Shown here one piece after another: positions 11,119 through 21,299 of a stretch of 64,000 nucleotides of DNA (position 1 is its first letter; each line of letters begins with the position of its first letter). Both the position numbers and the translations under genes were made by a program. Source of the DNA: Utricularia gibba (taxonomy: Eukaryota; Streptophyta; Magnoliopsida; Lamiales; Lentibulariaceae); the NCBI GenBank assembly GCA_002189035.1, contig NEEC01000012.1, positions 930,001 to 994,000 on the forward strand. The letters run 5' to 3'. The notes beneath the pieces are model-generated. The model was not told the DNA's origin. It saw only the letters and a program-made list of their open reading frames with translations, and ran no database searches.

Positions 11119-11901
11119 ATGGCTTCTTCGTCTTCGTCCCTATCTCATATGGGCACCAAGCAAGGATGGAAATCAGTGTCTCGGAGATGGGAGAGAGGCG
11201 AGCAGCACATTCAGGGAACCTATGAAGCAAGCGCTTTTGTGATGAAGAAACGAGTGTTGGTGTTAGTGGATCAATCTTCGCACTCCAAGGAGGCAATGAT
11301 GTGGGCTCTCACTCATGTTACTAACAGGGGAGATATTCTGACCATCCTTCAAATCGGAACTTCTTCTTCTTCTTCCAAGGGCTCGCAGTATTCTTGCTCG
11401 TCCGAGCCTGCTAACACCCTTAGCTCACTCTGTAAGGCCTGCAAACCCGAGGTAACTCAAACTCTCCGGTTCAAACTCTGTCGGTGTTGTTTTGTAGAAT
11501 TTTTCTTTTTTTTTTGTGTCTTTTTCTGGGTGTGATGGGCATGCTGAAATATATCAATGTGTGAAGGTTCAAGTGGAAGTGCTGATCATACAAGGCCCGA
11601 AAATGGCGACTGTAATCACCCAAGTCAAGAAGCTGGAGGTTTCCGTGCTGGTGTTAGGCCAGAAGAAAGTCTTTCCGTTTCTCCACTGGTGAGTAGTAGT
11701 AGTTAGTCCATAGAAATCCATTCGAATGAAATCTCCAAGTTCAACGCCCCTGTGCAGGTTTTGTTGGAGGAGCAGCACGGACGAATTCGTTGATAAGTGC
11801 ATCAACACGTTGGATTGCCTTACAATTGGAGTCAGGAAGAAGAGCGGGGGCTCGGCGGGTACCTCATCAGCACCAGATGGCACATCTGGCTCTTGGCGTA
11901 G
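11119..11901 (+). CDS. Universal-stress-protein-like (adenine nucleotide alpha hydrolase-like) protein, 3 exons, one frameshift
   Basis: Exons 11119-11451, 11567-11688 and 11758-11901 join with GT-AG introns (phases 0 and 2) and would give about 199 residues, normal for this plant family. Exon 1 starts MASSSSSLSHM and carries the Usp strand KKRVLVLVDQSSHSKEAMMWAL. Exon 2 has the conserved VEVLIIQGPKMATVITQVKKLEVSVLVLGQKK pattern. Exon 3 has INTLDCLTIGVRKKSGG and ends in the family signature GYLISTRWHIWLLA. The last signature lies in a different frame from the start of exon 3: the run of five Gs at 11846-11850 needs one more G. Either this is an assembly error or the allele has lost its normal C terminus (it would then end at 11917). 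Biochemical role in plants is unknown. It faces the transporter gene tail to tail, 311 bp between stops. Confidence 0.85.
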
Positions 11902-12212
11902 CCGGGTGCAAGTCTGAGGCTTACCTCAAATTACTTTGTTAAACTTGCATCAAATTATTCTTGCTTGGAGTTGGTTTCCTGTCAGTAATCCATGTTCCGG
12001 CATCAACCAAGAAGCTCCAAGTGTTGGTTTCTTTCGAGATTTAAAAATAAGAATGAGCACCAAACTAACTACACCATGCCGTCATGGGTCAGCATCCTCC
12101 TCTTCGACATAACAAAGAAGGAAACCCGCGGGCTCATAATTAATAAAGGATTCATGCAATCCTTATGGGGTAAAACAAAGTTGCCAGTCCTACAGCCAGG
12201 CAGGCAGGCGGG
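11902..12212. other. Shared 3' intergenic space between convergent genes
   Basis: A 311-bp interval between the stop of the stress-like gene (+) and the stop of the transporter gene (-). It must hold both 3' UTRs. The plus-strand frame at 11992-12330 runs into the transporter's antisense strand and is a shadow. Confidence 0.6.
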
Positions 12213-13966
12213 TTATACTTTATCATCTAGTTTCTCGCTAACCAATGGCGTCAGCTCCATTTTACCCCGGGGTGTAAGAGGGGTTGGTCCTGGAGTCTCG
12301 TTGGAGATTATATGTCTCACATATCCGTAGAAGGTGCACCCAACTAGCGTTATGCCGCATCCGATGGCATTCATAACAGAGATTGGATTCCGAAAAATAA
12401 GCCATGAGCACGTAACAGCAACGGCAACCTGGCATAAAACAACAGACTCAAATACCATGGAGGAACCTCGACCTCGTGTGTCAGTCACTAGAAGGGAGCA
12501 GCTTTTGAGAAGAGACTAACAAATCCTAAGGGAGGGAGCAAAATGGTCTGTACCTTGAGATTCCCAGCAACGTTGAAGGTCACTGCATTAGTAGAATGAA
12601 TAACATAAAAGATGGAGAAATTGAGACAAAATGCCAGCACTCCAGACCCGAAGATGACCAAAACAGATGAGAGCAGAGATGGGGTTGTGTAGATCCATAC
12701 CACCACCCCTGGCCCTTCCAGTAGCAGGGCTGGGATCGCTAAAATCATCGTTGCAAATGGTGCCATGTAGTAGACTGTATTGATGCTGCACTCAATTCAA
12801 AAGTCAACTTTGACTTGAGCAAGCTACATAAAGCAGGCGAAGAATTGAAGAAAGGCGTTAAGAATTCCAGGTTGTGCTAGTTACCTATCAAACTTGTAGC
12901 CATGTAACAAAGATTCCGCAAGAATGGTTTTAGTGGAAGTAGCAAGGCAGCCAAACAGTGCAGCGCAGAATCCAAAAATGTTAAAACTGAGCTCGGTGAC
13001 AGAAGTAAGAAGAATCCCTCCAACTATAGGCACTAAAGACGCCCAAATACGCCATTCAAAGTACTTTTTCCAAATTAGCCATTGCAGGACAACTGTTTCC
13101 AAAGCAATGACAAGATATCGGTCAAAAAGCAGGCGCAGGAATAGGAAACCATCTTATCTTGGGCACGTTAATATCCCCACACACATTGCAACTTGTAAAA
13201 GTTACCTGTTGTTGCAGGGGTAAATGACTTGATTGTCTGCATGAAAGACACAGGTATATACCGTAGACTGACATTCCCCAACACAATGTTTATGCAAAAT
13301 ATAAAGGACATGGGAAGGATTCTCTTCAATCGATCTTCGGGATCAACGTGAATCAGGGGTTTGAGTTTGAGTACTTTAATAACCACGTATGCGCCAATAG
13401 ATGATGAGATAAAGTGAACACATGAGACTGATAATGGATACTTGAAGTCCAGTTTCTATGGAGAAAAGAACAAGAAACAACCGCTGAGTTATGTGATCCA
13501 CGAGACAAGAATAAAAAAAAATGCAGGCAAACAGCAAGGGGTACTCTAATGCGCTGATGTCGGAACAAGCATATAGCAATCACCACAAGACTGTGAATTG
13601 GCTATTTTTTAAACTAACTGCAAGCATATCCAGATTACCATCACATTTCAAATTCATTTCACAAGGACAGGCATGACATTTTCAAGCATTTACAGAAGGG
13701 CGAATCAATGTAGTGCATGAAATGTAGTAGTGTAGAAAGAGAACCGAGAAAAGGCACTGAATAAAGTTGGGGGAAGGGAATAAAGGTCTTTGATACGCCA
13801 ATTCACTGCCTCACCCAGCAACACAACCTAAGAAGCATTTGTGCAAGGGAACGATTAAAAATAAAATTTGCACCTGGAAGATCCATTTGTTCATGATGAT
13901 AACAGTGACATTGAAGCCCCACCACTGGATGATAGCCAAAATAGATCGAAGAACAGTCCACTCCAT
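12213..13966 (-). CDS. UDP-GALT1: UDP-galactose transporter 1-like (nucleotide-sugar/triose-phosphate translocator family), 5 exons
   Basis: The gene is complete on the minus strand. Exons are 13966-13874, 13455-13206, 13092-12885, 12785-12554 and 12428-12213, all joined by GT-AG introns of 418, 113, 99 and 125 bp with consistent phases. The total of 999 nt encodes 332 residues, against 336 for the Arabidopsis protein. It starts MEWTVLRSILAIIQWWGFNV and includes YIPVSFMQTIKSFTPATT, WASLVPIVGGILLTSVTELS, GCLATSTKTILAESLLHGY and the near-invariant GCGITLVGCTFYGYVRH. It ends in a TPRGKMELTPLV tail. It belongs to the drug/metabolite (EamA/TPT) superfamily, about ten membrane helices, and family members exchange UDP-galactose across the Golgi membrane for glycosylation. 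The close paralogue GONST5 is the main alternative name. No frameshift or missing residue was seen. Confidence 0.92.
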
Positions 13967-16658
13967 GATTGTATAACGACCCAGATGAAATTTCGAACGA
14001 AAACCTGTCCTCTAAAACACAATAAAAAGGCGCAAAGAAGAAAAAAAATACCCAGATCAAATTAAGTGGGGTGCGATTGGAAGGGAATCAAATCTAGATT
14101 TGAGCAGTGCCGCAGGAGCGTCTCAAGGAAGAGACGGAGCGGCGGAGTCTCGGAGGGCAGGTGATTTTAGTTTGGAAATGAAGGAAACGATCTCCATTAT
14201 TCCAAATCCGTTGACTGTCCGTGGCTTGTGCAAACATAAATTCTGGAAAGAATTGGAAACGCATCTGTCTCTCTGGGTTCACGCCTCAAGAACTGCCCCA
14301 CATTCCACGCAGCCCAGGGTTGTAGTTTATGGCAGAGAATTCCTGGATTGGTTATTATTTAGCGTACGTAAATTGTAACTGGCGCAGGCTGCAGCTGTAG
14401 CGTAGGTTTCACCTTTTTTGTGTATGTCCCTCGGCCTCAGGTAAATCCTTTCCCTCTGCCTCGCCAAATGCCCATAGCCAATAGCCAATAGCCATTTTTA
14501 TTAGCCAATAGCTCGACCAGACGTTTTGGAGTGTGAGAAATTTAAATGGGTCGTCGCGTAATAATGACGAATAATTGTACCCGTTGATTAATGGGATATC
14601 CCATGGAAGATGCCGTTTCAAAGGCCAAAGCTGCAACATTTTCGTATTCTTTAACAAACTGTGTGTTACAACAGGAAACAGGGCAGGGCAGGGCACTCCA
14701 GGGATCCGGCAATGGGCCGGCCCACCCACTACAAGATGATAACTTGCAACTTGGTGGGAAATATGCAAAACATGGGCAAGGAAAGACCAACATTTTTTGC
14801 TCTTTCGAAAAAAGTTTTTACGAAACGACAACAATTAATTATTTATCGGACTCAATAGAATAACCACTAACTCTAACCGGTTCTCTACTTTCAATCCTAA
14901 CTTTATTATAATTCATACACTTGACATTTAATTACTATAATTTAAAACCCTAACAATTTATGTATAATGCCAACTTGGCCAGATTATAGTATTTTTAACT
15001 CCGGTTGAATCCATCCTTCGGTTTACGCATGATTTTGAGTCAAATCTTTTTTATAATATATGGAATCGGATTCAACACATTATGAAAAATAATTGTCCAA
15101 ATCTAATACTTCAAAGTTTCATATACGTTTTTAATATTTTTATAAAAATATTGAACCCAACAAAAAAAAACATGGATTTGGATTGAACCAAATCGAACTG
15201 CCGATTCAACCAGAGGTTTAAAAACATTATCAACCTATGTTTCAAATGGTGCAATTTTCACCTTTAATTTATTAACAATAGAATTTCGACTAATAATTAG
15301 AACTATTTAAAACTTAACCCCTCCTTTCGCTTCCCTCCCTTCTCCTCTTGCAGTCAACCAATCTGGGCCGAGCTGTCTGCATGGTTATGGGCCAACTAGG
15401 GTTGCTTGACCCCTATATCATAGTTACGAGGCTAATTATGGGTTTTAACGATGACATGTCTCTCATATGCATAGTCTTGTTTCTGAACATGCAATACAAC
15501 TTTTATAAATGTGTTTTTTGACCACACTATTTCATGTAGGGATACCCATTCCATTAACTTAAATTTATCAAAAATATTACGATTTTGTGTTAATATAAAT
15601 TATCAAATATATAATTTATTAAAATATAGGATACAACTTACCAATCACTTCTCATTCCTAGTAATCACATTGATTGTGCTACAAGTCTCGCTTTCTCCTT
15701 TTACATGTCCATCTTTAATTTCCTTGATTGCAATCCTCTATAAAAACATGTCTACATTCTTCAAAAATGGCATTCAAAATGGTTTTAATCCTTGGACCTA
15801 ATGATCCTACCCATTTTGTTGCTTCTCTCCACTGATTAGCACATCAAATAAAAAATTTATCATTGATTTTGTCTAGTATGTCAATCAATTTTCATCTCAT
15901 TTACAGATTCAAAGTTACTGTTCAACAATACTCATTTAGATGGCATGTCATAAAAGTCATGTGATCAATGGGTGGATCAACACAAACCCTCTTTTCTCAC
16001 TCACGACCTCAACTGTTGCCCATGGGTGGCTTAGGTTATATGAACCAAGTATTCATGCCATTGGATGCCCAATCACTACATGATGGATTTCCATGGAAGA
16101 CATCTCATGGTTTTTGGTCCTTGATAGGGTAGTGCCCTACAAATCAACATTCTTTAACATACATCTAAGTTTATTAAACTATAGCTTCTCACCAATTTCC
16201 CTTTAAACCATATTTTGAAAGGCTTTTAATCATTAAAGTACTTCTTAATTTCATTTAATCAGATAAACCCATATTATCCACAAAGATTATGTAATGCCTT
16301 AACCCAATAGCACTGGGAAATGGGTCCTCCAACATCAATGAACACAAGGTCTAATCATCTTGTGTTCTAGCGAAATGGAAACCTAAAAACAACATTATGT
16401 TACTTTCTGTAGATGTAGCTTTCACACACTAAAGACATGTTATCAAGTTCTATCATTATTTTCTTCGCAAATTTATGCAAACTACTTTCAGATAGGTGTC
16501 CTAAGCTAGCTTGGATAGCTTGTTGTTTTTGGATTCAATTATTTATTAGTGTATGTGTTCTAGAGACAATCAACTCATTGGCAAATCTTATCTTATGATA
16601 TTTATTTTGAATTGTGATCAAATTTATATCATTGATAAAATCCTCTACTTGATCTATG
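13967..16658. other. Upstream region of the transporter gene and repeat-poor intergenic DNA
   Basis: The first 150-200 bases are less AT-rich and should contain the 5' UTR and promoter of the transporter gene (on the minus strand, pyrimidine-rich near 14040-14055). Beyond 14.9 kb the DNA is AT-rich with no recognised gene. Open frames at 14100-14860 and 15511-15801 lack homology and codon logic. Part of 15.9-16.6 kb resembles degraded retroelement leader DNA but could not be assigned. Confidence 0.5.
14472..14511. promoter_or_regulatory. Cluster of AGCCAATAG repeats (CCAAT boxes)
   Basis: The motif GCCAATAGC or a near copy occurs about four times in 40 bp (CATAGCCAATAGCCAATAGCC, then TTAGCCAATAGC). 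CCAAT is the NF-Y binding core. The cluster is about 500 bp upstream of the transporter ATG, so it could be a promoter element or a simple-repeat accident. Confidence 0.3.
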
Positions 16659-17090
16659 TGCTATACAAATTATGATGAGATCATAATGTGAGATTCTTCA
16701 AGCACTCATGATCAAGTTAAAAACTCCCCAGCTAGAGTATTTGTGAAATGAGGATATCACAAATACGGATAAGTTGGCACACATTGAGTTTCCTAAATTA
16801 TTTAGGCAATGGTTCTCACAATTGATGTAATGAGATTACTAGAACCTATGTGTGTGTGTCGATTAGAGAATCGATTCACTGGATGACTCATCTTCAAGAT
16901 GCTGCTATGGGAAGCTAACCAAGTGTTAGTAGCAAGATCTCAAATATAACAGTTGTGCAATTAAGCTTAGACTTGAGGTTAACAAAGTTATCTTGATCTT
17001 AAGCTTACATTTTCGCTCATTACTAATGGGAGCCTAACCATGGCTTGCCTAGTATGGATGAGTAGGGATGTGACTCCTTAAGGTTGGAGA
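16659..17090 (+). repeat. LTR-like repeat, inverted relative to 30355-30805
   Basis: The segment from CTATACAAATTATGATGAGATC to GGGATGTGACTCCTTAAGG matches the reverse complement of about 30355-30805 over most of its length with scattered changes. Shared landmarks are CATAATGTGAGATTCTTC, GATCTTAAGCTTACATTTTCG and CTCATTACTAATGGGAGCCTAACCATGG. Such non-coding repeats are usually LTRs. No TG...CA ends were fixed here. Confidence 0.65.
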
Positions 17091-17123
17091 TGAAAAGTAA
17101 TCACAAAATAAGTTTAACCCAGT

Positions 17124-17393
17124 TTAAAAAACAATTGATTTCACTCTAGGATCAAGTATCTTTGCTATGAGAAAAAATGTAGATAGAATCTCAAAATGTT
17201 TTATAAAATTTTGAACAATAGATTTTGTAATATTAGAGATCAAGTCCACATTAAAATATTCATTAAATGTAGAGATTATGACAACCAAAGTAGGTAGGAC
17301 AAAATATGTGGTGTGATAGTAAAGACTGCTAAATGACTTTATAAATTTAGGAAAAATATAAAATAATAAACTTAATATCACACTCACATACAT
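17124..17393 (-). pseudogene. hAT transposase fragment
   Basis: Minus-strand frame of 89 codons: helix-rich stretch FPKFIKSFSSLYYHTTYFVLPTLVVII..., then ILDPRVKSIVF. This follows the plant hAT (Ac/BED-type) pattern FFxxTxxxSGSxYxTxNxxFxxLxxI...AxxLDPRxK. It resembles the hAT fragment at 49226-49543. No catalytic residues remain. Confidence 0.65.
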
Positions 17394-17714
17394 ATATGAT
17401 CATGTATTCGAATATTTTCATATGTATGCATTGTAAAAAATAAGAAGCCAACTTCATTATAAAAAATAACGACAATGGTAGCAATGTTACTTGATTCGGG
17501 AGGAGTCCTTCACTCCCAGTTTCAGTTCTTTTACCTCCCGCAGCAAATTCCCAAGCCTATTATATATCATGTGAATCCTATTATTGCAGCAACAGTCTTT
17601 CTCATTCCCTCAGGTCTTGGCTATCTGATCAGAGGTTCCTCCCTTTTACTTCAGTGGAGGTGCCTCCCCACAGAGTCCTGCAAGTGACTTTAAAACAAAT
17701 CTATCCCCTCATGC
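17394..17714. other. Short gap, nothing recognised
   Basis: A plus-strand frame at 17475-17687 has no recognised domain. The segment may belong to the 3' non-coding end of the adjacent gypsy relic. Confidence 0.4.
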
Positions 17715-19900
17715 CTAAATTAGTCTAGTGGTCTTAAGGAATTGAGCAAATTTTGTTTCTTCATGTAAGAACTCCAACTCATAAATTTTATCAAAGCATA
17801 ACCTTTGAACAAGAAAATTAACAACATTACCGAACCCAAGATGGTTTATGGTATTCGTGCAATATTCCCTATTCATTTTTTCTGCTAAAATTGCTCTTAA
17901 ATTTAAGGATTTCTTGTGCAACAAGCATCACATGACAAACAAATCACATTTATAGAGAGAATTAAATCTTAAGGCCCTACCAAACAACACAACGACACAA
18001 GCAGGTGAACATATTGCATAATAGGGTTTGTGAATAAATCAGCTTTCATCTCTTTGGATTTAAATTCTATTATATGTTGATCAATTAAAATTTCATACAC
18101 CTCTTCAGCATCAAAATCGTCAAGATAATCAAGCAATGAGGTAGCAAATTCATGAGACTCAACATGTTGTTCTGAACAAAAACCTAAAGTTATATTCCAT
18201 TCAGCAATTGAAAGTGAGAAATTCTTTCCTAGCAATTTAAATGTGATTGTCGATGGTGCAAGCACAGTTTCTAGTTTCTCATGACAAAAAGTAGAAGTGA
18301 ATTCGTACATTAGTTCAACATAACAAGGACGGTTCAAATCACATAATGTGAGCAACGCAGAATCCTCTAGAATTGAATGAACTTCTGTAATTATGTCCAA
18401 TTCTACCAACGTTTCAAAATCTATGATCCGACAAGGCAACACCCTTGTCCCTTTTACCTCATTGTACCTGAATGTGAATTCTTCTTCATCAAAGTGTAGG
18501 TACTTGAGGTTGAGCATTTCTACATGTTACTTGAAGTAGGGGATGCCTTTGCTGGTCCTTTTCCGATGTGATTTCCCTTTGTCCTCTTCTTCAAGTTTAC
18601 CTGAACTCAAGAACAGTGGAACAAGGTTAGGTAAGAATTTTTCTCTTTTCGTTTGAACCACTTGTTTCTCCTCACTGGCATTTTTCTCCAACTCCTCTAC
18701 TGTTGGTTTAGGTTCCTTCTACTTCCTTGTTAGTTTTCTTGTGCATGATGCTCTTTGTGGCAACCTTCTCACTGGATTTTGCAGCAACAGCACTTTGGTG
18801 TTGGTGCTTAATAGGCATCTTGGGAGAGATTTTCTGCAATTCTCAAGAACAAAGTGAAACGTTTTGAAACAAAATGAACATCACAAGGAAATTTACCCCC
18901 AATTTCACCAAGGGTTTGAGGGTAAACCAATAAAATCCTGACAATTAAACGCTACCCTGTACTTATCTTGCGTGTCATTGTAATTTAATTCCCACTTTCT
19001 ATTATAAGTAACACAGTAAAACAAAATAACTCCTAGCTTAGTTTAAAAGTACAAAATAAAATGACATGAAAATATAATATAAAGACGAACAAAACTTAAA
19101 CTTGAGTTGCCTCCCAAGAACGTCCCTGTTTCTAGTCCTTGACTAGACTATCGGTAAGTTCTACATTGTTACTGTGTACTTTAGGACAAGAACTTCAACT
19201 TCTTTAGCCAACCTGTTTTGAAGATTTTCATAAAAAATCTTCAATCTATGCCCATTAACAATAAAAAATTGCATTAGTTTCTCCATCATAAATCTCCACA
19301 GTTTCGTTTGGGAAAACTTGTTTCACCACTAATGGTCCAATCCAACGAGATTTGAGTTTTCCTGGATGCAACTTCAATTTGGATTGAAATAGCAAAACTT
19401 TATTACCATCTTCAAAGGACCTTCTAGAAATAACTTTAAGCTTTCGTAGCATAATTCCTCATCTCTTCCAATTTTGAGAGTTGTAATTTCCTTTAACTCA
19501 CACTAAGATTTTCATCAAGGCTTTGTGCTCTAACACAGCTGGTAACCTGTTAGGTTTTCGATAGACTAACCTGAATGGAGAGGTCCCAATTGGTGTCTTG
19601 TATGCATTTATAGGAATAAAGAAATATCCACTTTCCCTTACACTTTCTTGTAAGAATGTATAGGCCATTATCTCATGTTACTCTCCCTTGGATGATCATA
19701 AAGATAATAGGTGCAACCAACAATTATCTTTATGTTCCATTGCATACGTGTGCCTGAATATTGCCAATGGCCTATTGGTCCAAATACGCAGTTAATATAT
19801 GTCTATTGCTGTGGGAGATGATCACAAACATGACACTGCCTCCTCGAACTTTGAGTAGGGAGTTGGAGTCTTCTACCTTAGTTTGCTTCAAAACTCTTAA
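17715..19900 (-). mobile_element. Athila-like gypsy relic: integrase tail and ORF-1-type accessory ORF
   Basis: On the minus strand, 19255-19690 encodes an integrase C terminus. The piece EDGNKVLLFQSKLKLHPGKLKSRWIGPLVVKQVFPNETVEIYDG matches the Athila-family GDKVLLxNSRLKLFPGKLxSRWxGPFxVxxVxPxGAxEI. Upstream at 19490-19640 there is a YKTPIGTSPFRLVY-like stretch. After this, 18517-17969 is an open 182-codon frame with ITFKLLGKNFSLSIAEWNITLGF, the pattern of the Athila ORF-1/'putative plant transposon protein' family; 17924-17715 continues it. RT and the LTRs are not in this segment. Confidence 0.75.
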
Positions 19901-20019
19901 GTAGAGGCCAGCTATTCGTTAATCTTGACTATGGTTCATTATAGAACGACCAAAATGTATGCAAGTAGAGACATGTAAAACCCAATTGAATTTGGAGAAG
20001 AAGTGGAGAACTAATGATG

Positions 20020-20290
20020 AAACATGAAAGAGAAGTCTCTTCCTCTAGAAATAAGAAGTTTAGTCACAAATGGCTATACAAAATATGAAACTCAAAACAA
20101 ACTAAACAAAACATGGAGATTGATCTTAAGAGATGCAATCCAAAACATAAACTTAAAAAAACTAGAAAGAGAGTTCTTTTCATCTACACTTGCATCATTC
20201 TTAAATTCCACCACTAATTTTTGCATGACTTACAAGAAAGCTTGATGCTGCTCTGACATTGTAACATCATAATCATTCCTTCTATTAGCT
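20020..20290 (+). repeat. Dispersed repeat also present near 6725-6985
   Basis: It shares GAGAAGTCT, AGAAATAAGAAGTTTAG and a final CTGCTCTGACA...TAACATCATAATCATT block with the earlier copy in the same orientation. The frame at 20024-20245 has low complexity and is Lys/Asn/Leu-rich, so it is probably not a gene. Confidence 0.4.
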
Positions 20291-21299
20291 GCAATTATGT
20301 CTTGACATGTTTAGGCTCATCATCAATATCCTATCTTTTTCTAGAAATCATTGATATTGTGTCATATTTTATCGTATTTGAGTCAAATTTTCGCATTAGA
20401 ATTTAGGATTAAGTGACTTAGAATGGAAAAAAATGTCAAAATATGCAGTGGTATAAAAATTATTGGAGAGAGTGATGGAAGGATATTTTCTGATGAAAGG
20501 ATTGTTTTTGGAGTTTTTCATATCTTCGAGGAAGGAGATTGGGGAAAAGAAGTTCTAGCATGACACTAGAACTAATGTCTGACGTCCGTAGGTGCAGTTG
20601 AGATCTAGACCAACAATGAAGAAGCTTGAGAACCTACGGTTGAGAATAAAAAGACAAGGAAAACACCAAAATCAAAGAATCAAACAAGCATATAACTTTT
20701 CTCTCAAATCATATTTCTTGCATTTTATTTTCTTGCATGCTATTTCCATTTCATGTTTTTAATGTTCAATATGTTCAAATGCTTCCTTCATCTTAATATG
20801 TTCGCATGCACACTTAATACCTAACAACCTAAAGATGAACTTTAATCTATTAATGCACCGTTTAATTTAGAATTAAGTGCAATGATCATTGTTTATTGCT
20901 AGAAATGCCAATTTACTTGTTCTGTTTTCATTTTAGAAATCATGAGTAGTCTTTAATCAATTTTAGTTAGAATAGAAACTCACTTTCAGACAAAATTCCC
21001 TGTTTAGTTTCATTTATGCATAAGACTAGCAACCAAAAACCGTTTGCTTTCTGTGGATAAAATGTAGTTTTGTTTGTTCAATACACAAATTACTTTTAAT
21101 GGAAAAAACGTTTAGAGGATATTGTTTGTCATCTATTCATACATCACTTTTCAACCATTTTCCACTGGTGTCCATTCATACATTTAAATTCAACTAGGGT
21201 AAAGAAAAGATAAGATGAAATATAACAATAAAAATAATTATACTAATATAAGAAAAATTTATAATTCCTATTCTAGACTATTACACCCAATAAAAGAAG
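20291..21299. other. AT-rich gap, probable LTR or leader debris
   Basis: No coding signal is seen. Stretches such as 20440-20700 look like non-coding retroelement DNA, but I found no partner copy in the window. Confidence 0.4.

Noticed and set aside
13353-13586. Minus-strand frame across an intron of the transporter gene
   Set aside because: It crosses the acceptor at 13456. The true exon uses another frame (YPLSVSCVHFISSSIGAYVV).
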